Shown here: positions 13,011 to 25,857 of the stretch, in pieces | Layout: the number at the start of each line of letters is the position of its first letter | How positions within the stretch are numbered: position 1 is the first letter of the stretch | From: Zygnema cylindricum | Lineage: Eukaryota > Streptophyta > Zygnematophyceae > Zygnematales > Zygnemataceae | Assembly: GCA_037447655.1 (NCBI GenBank) | Contig: JBBHKE010001227.1 | Location: 1-54,200, forward strand | Length of the DNA stretch: 54,200 bases | Direction of reading: 5' to 3' | Program-made: the position numbers and the translations under genes | The notes under the pieces: generated by a model | Seen by the model: only the letters and a program-made list of their open reading frames with translations | Databases searched by the model: none | Told to the model about the DNA's origin: nothing

Positions 13011-14600
13011 TAATGTATGTAACGGATATTTTCATTGGATGGCAACGCAAAGCTTTTGTACACATTATAAGTAAATTGCGTAGACCCAGGATCGAATGTA
13101 GTGTGGCGCAACGTTTTCATCGAAGTATGGAAAAGGAGAAAGTAGGAAGCTAGGGAGGGAGGAGGAATGTAACAGGATCTCCTACCTCTTAAAAAATCCC
13201 ATTACTACAAACAATTCCAACCACACATTCCACACATTGGAAAACACACATCCACATTTGACAACACTCACATAAGGATAAACTTTAAAATAGAAGAAGC
13301 TTCAGTCCACATAACATTAGCTTCGTCTCTTGCCCTCGTGGCTCAACCCTTCTTAATAAAGTATTTTCCACTACCCTCCACTCTTTATAATTCTATCTCT
13401 TAACTACTAAAACACTATTTAGTTAGTAAGAGATTTCAATGCAAAATGCCTTTTCTCCAATTTGGTATTAATCGCCCAGGACCAAGATCAGCCGGAATTT
13501 CCACAAATTTTTCCAAAGGAAAAGATGTCTACTCTCCTCTTACACTTCTCTATTTATCCATCATCGCCCTGGACTAGCCACTTCACTGTCACACTAATTT
13601 CGGTAAGTACTGAACCGAACTCAACCAAAAATAGCTTAAGTCCTGAACAGCTCTCTCTCACAGCTGAGGCATAAAGAGGACTAAAGCTTTCTAAAAACAA
13701 CACTTAGCACTTTATTAACCAATGAAACGCTACGTTTCACTACGTAACATTTACGTGCAAAAGCGCGCGCCAAACTAAACGCGACTTCGCACGATCGTGC
13801 GTCACAAATTTCGCACGTGAAACTTCCTACTAAATTCCCTTAAGTGAAAGTGACGTTTCGTACTAAAAATTGTACGAAACGAAATAACATGCATACTGAA
13901 CGTTTAAGTAGAACTTTATGAAACGTTCACGCGAAATTTCGGTACTAATTTGACCCTTAACCCGTTTCAATGATACCCACCTGTTTTTTAGACCTCGCAC
14001 TTCCACCTAAGTACACCCATAATTATAACTTTTGAAATATAACTCCAAATCGCGTGATTCTTTCGCGAAAATCTACCAAATTTAGTAATCTATAATCATA
14101 ACTCCTAAATACCCTTTTATAAACAAGTTTGATCCGCTATTAATGTTAGAAGGAAAGATTTAGAGGGAGGCGAGGTTCGTGCGGCTTCGGTTTCAACAGT
14201 CCATGGCACCTGCTTGTAGAATAAAAACGAACAAGAGGTTCGTACATTTTTCAAACTTTAGGCGCGCAAATAGTGTGAAATCCAACGTCTATATTCGAAA
14301 ATGTTCGTACATTTTCAAAAAAGTCACGTACATGTTCCGTGTATTTTCTGTTCACTTTAAAGTACAAAAAATACTAATAACTGCGACGTGTGTTTTCATT
14401 AAATTCCTTACATTACCATAAATAACCGTACAGTTTTCGGTAAACGTTGTACCTTTTGCATAGATTCTTTGTTCAGTTTACCGGACAGAAAGCACATCGC
14501 GTTTTTTTCCGATTTATTCAAAAGTCACGAATTATACGTTTAAATCGGAAAAAAGGAAAAAATCGCGCGATTTGAACAACTATGAGAAAAACCGTTCAAA
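13011..14600. other. Intergenic, no gene recognised
   Basis: No recognisable coding exon. It contains scattered GTACGT/GTACAAA words shared with the surrounding repeats. Confidence 0.4.
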
Positions 14601-15582
14601 CTTCAAAGTTTCAAACCGTGTGTACCATAGTTCAAAAGTAGGCGTTTTTATGGTAGGCCTTCGGTAGGCACACAAAACTTGGCACAAAACTCGCGCAGAG
14701 TAAGCATATTGTATGTGTGTGCGTTGTGCACACTCTTGTACGAACGTACGAATCTGACGTATCATCATAATACAGCGCATGTTGTCAGACAATTTTTTTT
14801 AGCGAACTGACACGGCGTAGGATGACATTCTGCGGGAAAAAAACCCTGAAAAAAAAAATGATGACGTAAGTCTTACTGTAAGCTGTGTTATGGGCTTTTC
14901 ATGTGATATTCTTAGATCGCTACTTTGATCAGTGACCGTCCGATCGTTGAAATCTGGCGGTTTAAATAAAAAATAACTCAAAACTCACGAAAAAATTTGT
15001 CCGAATGTTTTTCAAAATTTAGAGATTCGATCGATGTACAACTCAACCAATTACTATTATTTTTCATTTTGCCACCAATACAATATGGGTCTTAAGGCCA
15101 TATTGTATGTTTTGCGTACAATAGGCATATTGTATGGGCCTACTTTCACCTGCTTTTGAACTATGGCTCAGAACATAGTTCAAAAGTAGGCGTTTCTATT
15201 GTAGGCCTTTTATCGGCGCCTTTATCGTAAGTTGTGTTATGGCTTTTCATGTGATCTTATTAAATCGCTACGTTGATCAGCGACCGTCCGATCGTCCAAA
15301 TGTGACGATAGTCCTATCGTAAGTTGTGTTATGGCTTTTCATGTGATATTCTTAGATCGCTACTTTGATCAGCGATCGTCCGATCAGAAAAATGTTTTTT
15401 TATCCGAATATTTTTCAAAATTTAGACATGACGTTTAATTCTCTATTGATCGATGTGCAATTCAACCCTGCTACTATTCTTTTCATTTTGCGGCCAATAC
15501 AATATGGGTCTTAAGGGCATATTGTATATTTTGCGTACAATATGCATATTGTATGGGCGTACTTTCACCTACTTTTGAACTA

Positions 15583-16150
15583 AATTTGAGTGAAAGGACA
15601 TAAAACCGTACGTTTCGATGATTTGTACTTGTACCTGTTTTAGTGTGTAATTATGAAGGCGTATTAATTATTAACTCGGGAACCCAAATTAGAATTATGG
15701 ATTAATTCCCCCGTAAGGACGCGACGTGGTACGGACTGTCAGATTTGTTACTTCTGCCTATTTTAACGTATATGTGATGACGGCGGATTCTGTATACCTA
15801 AATCAGCGTTATGGAGAAATTACAATTAAACATTATTTTGAGAATGTGATTGATACACGATTTAGCGTAAATGACACTAATTCATTATTCACACTAATAA
15901 TTTCTATACGCTAATAACGATTCACGGTGTAGTTACGATTCACGGTTGTAGGGTTATGTGGCAATGTGTTCAATCGGTTTGACGTGTCGAACCGCCAACG
16001 GCCGTAGGCCGGTCACTTAGGACGGTTTTACAAAAAGAAAGAAAAAAAAGAAGAGAAAAACACGCACACGTGAAGTTTACGCTGTACGGTACAAGACCTC
16101 AAGACAGCCGAAACAAAAAGAAAGATCGTACAAATTGCCATTCCGCAAAA
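15583..16150. other. Partial TIR-element remnant and unassigned sequence
   Basis: ACGATTCACGGTGTA at 15920-15934, preceded by ACACTAATAATTTCTATACG, is a right terminus of the TA-flanked TIR family. A convincing left end was not found. Confidence 0.45.
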
Positions 16151-16487
16151 AATGCTCTATAAGAGTATAATGTGGCTTTTCCATACTAAACGAGTTATAA
16201 CGTTTAGTACGCTTACTGGTATGGAAAAACTACATACGGTATTCGAGCTTTCAAACGTTTTCGCACGTTTGAAAAGTTGAATTATTTTTGCCATCGGTAA
16301 CGGCAGCAAACGTGTTGCAACTTTCAAACAACAGGCAGCAAGCCCAGCAAGTGATGTCAAAGCCATAGCAGTCAAAAGTATTCGACTAAAACATAGGGAG
16401 AGGGAAGCTACAGTAGTCAACTGCTGAAACCGAGGACCAATGCACAGAAAGTCAAATGTCTCCTCTGCAGCGTTCTTGCTGCCGGCC

Positions 16488-16610
16488 AGTGTCAAATAAA
16501 TATTATAACTTCCTTGTGAGAGAATCATCTCATTGCATCTATTCGGCTGTGACAAATAAAAAATTATATTCGAGTTTTTTTCTCGGAGAATCATCTCATT
16601 GCTTCTGGCC
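16488..16610. repeat. Tandem duplication of about 60 bp just upstream of chlorophyllase
   Basis: GAGAATCATCTCATTGC occurs twice (about 16520 and 16579), each time preceded by a GTGNCAAATAAA...ATTATA segment. The pair lies within 160 bp of the ATG, so it is probably in the 5' UTR or core promoter. Confidence 0.75.
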
Positions 16611-16640
16611 AGTACTGCTTGAAGAAAGAGGGAGGCCATC

Positions 16641-18911
16641 ATGAAGGGAGTTATTACTGGTTTTTTAATAAGTGTCATTGCCATAGTGCTAGTTTCCGTT
16701 TCGGAAAAAGCTTATGCCGACGAAGTTGTCATTCCCTCAGTCTCAACTTTCATAGATACATCTAAGGGCAAAATCTACAGTCCCGGGCCATATGCAGTGG
16801 ATATTATATCTGTTCCGTCCGATGGAGCCGACAAGGTCAGCACACTGCTCATTGATACTAGTGTAGTATTAAAGCGAAATTAGTATCAATAACCCTAATA
16901 TAGGAAAAAGTGACACGCCCTTAATAGTATTATCAACACTGTTATTCGTTAAAAAATATTCGCGACCGATTTAATGTTATTAACTCCAATAGCGATGGAC
17001 AGTGCTTTAATTTGAGTGTGTGATTTTTGACCTGTTAATGACACTGTTTAGTTAAATAATCCATCATAAGCCTCGTGGCAAAACATAATGTAGCGTAGTA
17101 CTCAAAATGTTAACACTAATAACTCACCAACTCTAATGGCGATGGGCTCTGCATCCTTCAAATACAGTCGTTCAGTAATGTTTTGAAATCGTTTGCCATG
17201 ATTTCCAGTAGTACTATTGAACTAATGGCATCTCAGTTGTTTTTTGGATTCTGTTCACCAACATTTGATAATGTTCAACTGCAATATCTTTGAACATTTT
17301 TGTTATTTTTTCCTTCAATTTAGTAGAAATGTCAGGCCAGTCTTTTATGATTTGCTTGAGTTAACCGGTCCCTGAATCGAGTCATCCTCTCTAGAACCTA
17401 TTTGCCGGAACAAAAAAACTGAGTGCCGTGATGTTTCTTCCACGGACATTTTAGTTTTCATTTGATAAACATTTAATCTGTTGACCTACTTTCACTGTTC
17501 TCCTTAAATGGCACTGCTCTTGCGGTTGGAAGTGAACATTTGTTTGTCGAGAGCAAGAAATTGATCATCGGTTCACCAAGAGCTCTCAGGTTATGCAATG
17601 TTAAAAGCGTTTTATTTGCTAGGAATGGACCTTTCTCTCAGATTTTTATTACTGAGTTGAAACTAAAATGTAACAGTTTTTTTCGAAATTATTGAGCCGA
17701 AAAATAAATGGTAACGCTTTTCATGTAAGTACTGAGCTGGAATATAAAATGTAAACGTTTTTGTTTTTACTGTTTACTTTTGCAGTTGGAGAAATTCTCT
17801 TCCACAACCTTACCACCAAAGCCATTGCTGATTGCTGCCCCATCGGTAGCCGGTACCTTTCCTATAGTGCAATTCCAGCATGGCTTTTCTTTGAAGAATT
17901 TCTATTACCAGCAACTTATTTCCCAGGTGGCATCCCATGGTTTCATTGTAATTGCACCCCAGGTGAGACTGACTTCTCAATGTCCTTCTCAAGCTGTCCG
18001 TTCTTTTGATTTTAATCATTTGCTCTGTATTTCAAATAAGTTAACCAATTTTTTTGCCTAATTTATGTTTCAGTGCGCAACCTCGTGTGTTTCAACCCAC
18101 GAGATCCTGTCATTATAAAGCTTCATGTTCATATTGTTCATCATTTTAGTCCCTCTTATCGATTTTCTGGGATGTTTTTATGCAGATGTATGCTTTTATG
18201 ACCGGTGAGAGCGCCATCCCTGAGATTTTAGATGCCCTTGAGATCCTTTCGTGGCTTCCGATTGGCCTAACAGAAGTCCTTGAGTTGAATACAAAAGCTT
18301 GGCCAGACTTAACAAATGTAGCTCTGGCAGGACACAGCCGTGGAGGAAAAGTTGCTTTTGGCGCTGCTCTCATAAACAATGAAGAATTTGTGTTGAACAT
18401 TTCTGCACTAATAGGGATCGACCCTGTGGACGGCATGTCGAACTCGCGTCAGTCGCTACCTCCGATTCTGACCTATGTCAACCACTCCTTAAACTTGCCG
18501 TTTCCCACTCTTATCGTCGGTTCTGGACTCGGGCCAAAAGCCAAGTGGCCACTCCAAGCATGTGTCCCAAAAGACGTCGGTCCCGAAGATTTTTTCATCG
18601 ACAGTAGTTCACCGGCGTATCACTTTGTGGCCCGAGATTATGGACACATGTATGTTCTCGATGATTTCCTTGGGATGATTGGAGAGGCTGTTGCGTTTCC
18701 CTGTACAAAGGGTCCAAATAGGGAAGACATGAGAAGGTGGATTGGTGGCTTGATGATTTCTTTTTTGAAATCAGTATTGCTCGAGGATGACAGGGATTTT
18801 AAGGATGTGTTGGAAAATAAGCCTTCAGCTCCTATCAGTATTAATCCGCCGGAGAGCTATGTCCTTACGGAGCAGTCTATACAACTTGAACTAAAACCAA
18901 GAATATATTGA
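16641..18911 (+). CDS. CLH: Chlorophyllase (chlorophyll chlorophyllido-hydrolase)
   Basis: This enzyme removes the phytol tail from chlorophyll to give chlorophyllide; it is an alpha/beta-hydrolase. Exons are 16641-16835, 17786-17962 and 18186-18911, all joined in phase 0 (donors GTCAGC and GTGAGA, acceptors TTGCAG and ATGCAG), giving 365 residues. The family core is clear: PPKPLLIAAPSVAGTFPIV, then HGFSLKNFYY and ASHGFIVIAPQ. The nucleophile elbow GHSRGG has its Ser near residue 175, the likely Asp is in GIDPVDG (about 203), and the His is in ARDYGHMYVL (about 278). The N-terminus (MKGVITGFLISVIAIVLVSV) looks like a secretory signal peptide rather than a plastid transit peptide. Intron 1 contains a TIR element beginning 7 bp after the donor. 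Confidence 0.93.
16843..17147. mobile_element. TIR-like element in chlorophyllase intron 1
   Basis: The left end CACTGCTCATTGATACTAGTG and the right end, read inverted (CAGAGCCCATCGCCATTAGAG), are diverged copies of the same terminus as the TA-flanked TIR family. Repeated TAGTATTA/AACACTAATAA words lie inside. It starts seven bases downstream of the exon 1 donor. No coding capacity. Confidence 0.55.
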
Positions 18912-21093
18912 CCTTGTGTTTTAAAAAAGTTCTTTTAGCCTCGATATGGGCCAGCATCATTCTTCTAGAGTACTAATGAAGAGGAATTAGACAGGTTCAC
19001 TTTCGCTGGTCATTTACAATATGTAGAACAATCTTTGCCATTTTTGCCATTTTTTCCATTGATCGTCTCTCTGTTCACCCTGACAGGTTTATTTTTGTAG
19101 GGACCACATCGAGGTAGTAACTATTACTTGTACAGATGTAAATTTCTGATCTTTGTACACTTCTTTTGCGTTGTAAATACACAAATTTGGCATGGATGTG
19201 GATATCTACCTGAAAATTGGTCTATGTGAAAATTTATTTTTTACCGTTTGTGCACAAGTGGCACTATGGTTGCATTTCAATTACCTTCGGTTTCTTCCCG
19301 GTGTCCTTGAGAACTGTGTTACTGACTGGTTGAGTACACCATTAATTGTTATTGAAGTAGATAAATTTTTATTATAGGCTCTAAATTAGTGTTATTGATT
19401 ATAATTCAGTTCCGCATGATGTGGCTGGTTTAGAGCTGTTTAAATATCAAGCGTTCAGAAAAAAACAATTAGTGTTGCTAACGCCATTTTGTGGTCAGAG
19501 CAAAAAAAACCAGCATCAAGTTAGTTTTATTAGTAGCGAGAACAATTCACAATGTAGTTTCCACATCATTCACTAGTTCTGAGCAATGGCCAAATATTTA
19601 CAGTGGTTAGTCATTCATTCTGAGCTGTCAGTATTTTATTGTTTACAGAGGCAGGCAAAGTGTCAACGCTAAACTACAATGGAGATGTTAACAGTAAAAA
19701 ACAGATAAATGAAGCAGAAATGTCAGCAGCAAAAAACACATGACTATATCAACAGTAAAAATAAATAACTAGACTTGAAAATATCAACACAATTCCCAAG
19801 TAAGATAAATAGTTTTATCCTTGGTAGTATGTTCAAGAGCATCTCAGGATTGCAGTTGATTTGATTCGTCTTGAGATTTCTTCTGCCACAAGAAATTAGT
19901 GTTTTTCATGAAGCTTTTCAGTGAATGCCTTTTCTGTAAAGAGTAGATTTTCTTGCACTTTTCAACTGAAAGTCTTTACATTAACTGTGAAGGAACAAAA
20001 AACGTATTATATTTACTATAATATAAGCTTTATTCAATGGTCAACCATCTGAGTACATGAAAACCAAACAACAACAAAACAAAAGTGAAATATCACGCAT
20101 CAGGCCATAATACAACAGTTATTAGCATTTGCCCTTTACTGCCATAATTACCGTCTTGATTTTTGTCTTTGATTTCCAGAATGACTGGGAATAAACTAGA
20201 TATGCAAAAACATTTGATTGCCATGAAAATATCACCTCAGTACTTCACCTGCCTCATTAAATACTTCCATTATTATTAAAAGCTTTAACTTGCACATTTT
20301 ATTGTAATAGAAAGTTAGTTCAGAGGTCCATAGTGCATGAAACATTGGCCCGCGTTTTATTAAGCGATAATACCCTGGCATTGAAAAGATGGAATGTTTC
20401 CCACAGACATCTGTTCACTAGGTTATAAACGTTTATGTTACAATAATATTGAATTAGTTAAAGTCACTCATTGTCACATTAATTTCAATTCATACTTGTG
20501 TCCTATGGATGGTGAATACATATCTGCACAGCCAACATTATATGGGGGAAATAAATAGAAGACCCAAGGAAAGAGAATACAAAATGAAAGAACACAAAAA
20601 ACAGGGAGAAAAGGGAAAGCGTGGAAGAGGGTGGGAAGGGAGAGAGGGAGAGAAGATATGGAAGAGGGGAGAAAAGGAGAAAATATAATAAATAAAACAA
20701 GACAGAAAAAAAAGTCCTTGTTCTTTGTCAAAATTGGAGTTATTGCTGGAATTCCAAAAAAGTTTGACACAGCCTAATTAAAACTAAAACAGGAACATGT
20801 TAACTGTAACAGGAGACGTCAAGAGAATCACCAAACAATACGAGCACTAAGAAATAACTGTTTTTTTCAACAGACAAATCTGCAACTAGACTTTCCACCA
20901 GAAATCTGCAACTGGACATTACCACGTGGCATCAAAAATGTCCTACTGCAGATCCTATTTTTATCCGCCAACATATTTACATCAACTGATATACACCATA
21001 AATCTGGCTACAAAACTCAAAAACACATAAAAAGGATCGGTCAAAAAATTCTTGCTTTTGTCCATAACCAAACATCTGGCAGGTGAAGCCCCC
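18912..21093. other. Intergenic between chlorophyllase and histone H4
   Basis: No gene recognised. A remnant of the TIR family lies at about 19380-19556 (AAATTAGTGTTATTG, and a right end ACAATTCACAATGTA). A GA-rich tract lies at 20590-20700. Confidence 0.5.
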
Positions 21094-22016
<923 letters not shown>

Positions 22017-23033
22017 GGTAGGAGGGGGACAGAGTCCGTAAAGATAGACTGGTAGGATATAAGGCAAGAGCTTGAAGTCTCAAGATAGATGAATGACAGA
22101 ATGAATATCGTAGTCTGCGAAGACTAAATACTAGAGAGATGAATGAACGAAGGGAAAAAAGTGAGGCGCCAAACTTTCCGAAAACATTGAAGTTTTAAGT
22201 TTGAAAATTTGGTGGAAATGTTTCTGTTTTTGTACCATTTCAAATTTCGATAGTTTGAACTTTGAAGCTTTGGAAAGTTTGAATGTGATGAACAGATCCG
22301 TGTGTTAGTTTTCAAATTTCAAAAGTGATGTTATAGACAAGAGAAGAATGATGTAGCTCACAATAAGCGGTATTGTGGTCACGTATCACGCTCGTAGGTT
22401 CAGTACGGAAAACTACAGTACAATGCCGTGTACGTTCAGTCAAGTACGGCCATTTCTTGAGGTCCTGTGCAGCTATGCAGCTGAGCCCCTCGATTTCGCG
22501 CTACAGTATTACTAAAAAATTGTTCATAACTTGATAACTTCATATGATGGTTAATACGGTATAAGTATTTTTCGTACGCACTTACACTGCTGCTACCAAA
22601 CACTGTCGTACGTATGTGACTTGATGTGATGTATAAAAAGGAGTTGCGGCATACACAGGTCCAGCGGCTCCAGCCTATGAAGTTATGTTACAGGTGCGTT
22701 GGTGACATCAAATTTGGAGTGAGAGTTTTAGTTTTGTGAAGTGACGTGGCAAATATGAACGGCTCATCATGTTTTTCCTAACTGCATCTTACGGCTGATG
22801 TGAGCGATGAGCTTTGATCTCAAGGCTCTATTTGGAGAAATATGACTGGCTGTTAGATTGTTCTTTCCTGTTTGACTCGAGCAGCATTTCCCTGGGAGGG
22901 ACAAAAATTACATATAAACCGTGTGGACACCAACGTAACCTTATTAAGTTTCCGTTCGACTCTGAATTTCTCTGCAGTTAAGTCTTCATTTTCGATATCC
23001 CCTAGATCGTGTTTTCGTTTCTCCTCACCAGAC
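22017..23033. promoter_or_regulatory. Shared divergent promoter of histone H4 (-) and H2B (+)
   Basis: The 1017-bp gap between the two start codons must hold both promoters. Visible candidates are an E2F-type site TTTCGCGC at 22494-22501, fitting S-phase expression; a GTGACGTGGC box at 22741-22750, similar to the ACGT-core elements of plant histone promoters; and TATA-like CATATAAACC at 22911-22920, about 115 bp upstream of the H2B ATG. Another TATAAAAAG lies at about 22632. No good TATA box was found for the H4 side. Function is inferred from position and motif only. Confidence 0.6.
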
Positions 23034-23697
23034 ATGGCTCCCAAAAATGATGAACAGAAGGCGACCAAGAGCAAAGCTGAAAAGAAGGTGGCTGGAAAGA
23101 AGCCTGCGGCACCTCCCTCAGCAGAGAAGAAGCCAGTGAAGGAAGGAGTGGCGAAGAAGAAGAAGAAGGGAGCCAGGAAATCTATCGAGAGTTACAAAAT
23201 TTATATTTACAAGGTTCTTAAACAGGTGAATTTCATGGTTTTTCTTGCATTCAAGCTAAGTTAGTTGCAAAGTATTTGCTGTTTGTTGTGAAGTATTGTT
23301 TTCTCGTCACAACAATTTCAGAGGGCCTTCATCTTTCTGATCCATATTTGTTTTGTTAAAATCTATTGCTGCAGATTTTCTTCATACATTCAGCTACATT
23401 TTGATTCTTAGGTTTATTTGCTTCATTGTAAATTTCCCTAATTTTCCATGTTATTGGTTGCAGGTGCATCCTGACACGGGTATTTCTTCTAAGGCAATGT
23501 CTATTATGAATTCCTTCATCAACGATATTTTTGAAAAGCTTGCTTCTGAGTCGTCTCGTTTGGCGCGGTATAACAAGAAGCCTACCATCACATCACGAGA
23601 GATTCAAACTGCTGTCCGCCTCACTCTTCCTGGAGAACTTGCGAAACACGCAGTGTCAGAAGGCACCAAAGCTGTTACTAAATTCACCAGCAACTAG
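23034..23697 (+). CDS. Histone H2B, one intron
   Basis: Core histone H2B, partner of H2A in the nucleosome. Exon 1 is 23034-23225 (64 codons, donor GTGAAT). Exon 2 is 23464-23697 (78 codons with TAG, acceptor TTGCAG). They join in phase 0 to give 141 residues. The N-terminal tail is a plant-like Lys/Ala/Pro-rich extension ([20 protein letters not shown]). The histone fold follows: [56 protein letters not shown] and [20 protein letters not shown]. The C-terminus AVTKFTSN keeps the Lys that is monoubiquitinated in this family. It is divergently paired with H4. An intron in a canonical core-histone gene is unusual. Confidence 0.97.
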
Positions 23698-24155
23698 GAC
23701 TTGAAATGCTGTTTTTTTTTTTTGAAAAGCAGGAGGCACATATAGCAACTTGTTGCAAAATTCATTTGTATTGGTAATTTAGAAGATTTTAGGTCTGCAA
23801 ATTGTGAATTCCTTGCTCGCCATGTAAATTCTTATCCTTTTCAGAGCCCTTCTGCAGATACGTACAAGAGATGCCCCTGAAACCAATCTAGATTGCTAAA
23901 ACTGTAGTAGGGATTTGTTACCGTTCTGCCAATAAGAAATTTGATAGCTACCCTTTGCCCAGTTTGTGTGGCACATATTTTATGGCTGGAGGATTTTTGC
24001 ATCCTTCTCTTTTTCTGCCGGTTGCAGCAGCTTGACATCATGTGTTTGATTGACATATCAGGAGCTTGCTGTCACGATTTTTATTCATATTGTAGTGGAA
24101 GTGTCTCACGAAACCGGTTTTTTTAATTGCACAAGCAGTATCGTTTTTTGCAAAA

Positions 24156-24680
24156 ATGTTACTGATCATTGCAGAAGCATTACTGATCGTCGCAGAAGAG
24201 TTGCAGAAGAGTTGCAGATTGATGCAGATTGTTGCAGAAGAGTTGCAGATTGTTGCAGATTGTTGCAGAAGAGTTGCAGATTGTTGCAGATTGTTGCAGA
24301 AGAGTTGCAGAAGAGTTGCAGATTGTTGCAGATTGTTGCAGAAGAGTTGCAGAAGAGTTGCAGATTGTTGCAGAAGAGTTGCCGATTGTCGCAGAAGCGT
24401 TGCCGATTGTCGCAGAAGCGTTGCCGATTGTCGCAGAAGCGTTGCCGATTGTCGCAGAAGCGTTGCCGATTGTCGCAGAAGCGTTGCCGATTGTCGCAGA
24501 AGCGTTGCTGATAGTTGCAAAAGCGTTGCCGATTTTTGCAAAAGCGTTGCCGATTGTTGCAGAAGCGTTGCCGATTGTTGCAAAAGCGTTGCCGATTGTT
24601 GCAAAAGCGTTGCCGATTGTTGCAAAAGCGTTGCCGATTGTTGCAAAAGCGTTGCTGATTGTTGCGGAAAAAGCATAAAA
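24156..24680. repeat. Minisatellite, 21-bp unit with a degenerate left part
   Basis: The right part (about 24380-24663) is about 13 tandem copies of a 21-bp unit, GTTGCCGATTGTCGCAGAAG plus C, with drift to TTGTTGCAAAAGC. The left part mixes shorter TTGCAGATTG and TTGCAGAAGAG units. Because 21 is a multiple of 3, several frames on both strands stay open, but the products are only reiterations. It starts about 460 bp after the H2B stop codon. Confidence 0.92.
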
Positions 24681-25857
24681 ACTGCAGGGAGATTTCCAAT
24701 TGCATCTGCCCTACTATTGAGTTTGACTGTTCTGTCAGGAGGGCATGAAGGCAATAGCTTTTAAATTTTTCCAGCATTCCATGCTAACTGCATCTTTCTT
24801 TTTAGTTTCTTTCTTCCGAGTTGCACAAGGAATACATGCAATGGAAGCAATGAGGATGTAACCAAACTTTGTGATATTGCCCACCAGTATCTTTTTTCAT
24901 GTTTTAATGCAATGACCAAAGGTGCAGACAAAATAAACATTCAATGAGACAAATAGTGATCGGGAACCATTTTCAGGCTGACTGACTAATGTGGATAATG
25001 AAAGTCAAAGCAACAGGAAAAATAATCCCACCTTCCAGCTCAAGGAAAACAGAGTGCACTTATACAAATGGAAACAGAAGTTCAATTTTTTTTTCCCAGC
25101 CTTTCTTTTCCCAGGGTTTTAGGGTTTTCCAGAAGCAAATTTTGAATTTTTAGCCCCAGTTTTTTTTTTTTTAAGAGAACCAGTTGACAACTTTGCTGAT
25201 GCAGTTTTTCAAATGCAAAAATGTTGACGAAAGCAAATGCACCAATAGCAGTACACAGTTCATGTTTCAAAAGACTGTAAGCTAGGGTAAGAAGAAGACC
25301 ATTTACAGCAAAATACCAAACTATCAATCTTAAAGTACATAGATATTGGTGTTTGTTTGTCGTAATCACAAAGGAAGATATAAGCATTAACATTTTGTTA
25401 CGCTCCCTATCATTTTCATTACGTACTGTCAATTCATATTGTACTTCTCTAAGGTTAGGGCAAAGTACCAATATATCTTATACACTACCAAACGCCACAT
25501 CCTAATTTGTCCTTTGTATGCACATTTTCTTGAATGGTTCTGACCGAGGTTTAATCACATCAAACCGCTCAAAAACTCAATAATCGAGGAGCTAAGAGTT
25601 AACTTATACTAGAAAACAAACAAGCATGCTCAGGACCGACCAAGACTAATTTGCGATGTATTTGTGTACTCGTTAGAGCTTCAAATGGACATAATCTATC
25701 AAAAAACATGATTTTTCTGTCATAGGCTTTTTTTTTTTTTTAATCTAACCGATGAGAAACTCCTACCGCCAACCATAGAATTGAAAGTAAGTCTCCTTCG
25801 ACATCCAGTCTGAAAATTCTGTTCCAAAAGTGTTTTGTCAACAAATTGAAAAATGGT
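24681..25857. other. Intergenic, 3' flank of the LMW-PTP gene
   Basis: No gene recognised. The stretch nearest 25857 is presumably the 3' UTR of the minus-strand phosphatase gene. Confidence 0.45.

Larger units (their letters stand above)
11045..15582. repeat. Second, overlapping large inverted repeat with tandem copies in its right arm
   Basis: The block at about 11045-11370 (containing CCCATACAATATGCCTATTG and GACCCATATTGTATTGGC) is inverted at about 15240-15582 and again at about 14880-15150. The block at about 11806-12015 (GTGTCAGTTCGCTAAAAA to CCTACTTTTGAACTATG) is inverted at about 14625-14825. The right arm therefore holds two tandem copies of one segment. AAAAGTAGG / CCTACTTTTGAACTA marks recur at the ends. 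The structure interleaves with the 10620-13010 fold-back, so several insertions are nested. Confidence 0.75.

Noticed and set aside
24038-24777. Long open frames on both strands (reiterated VADCCKS or RFCNNRQ peptides)
   Set aside because: They are produced by the 21-bp minisatellite, whose unit length keeps all frames open; no start, promoter or domain supports them.
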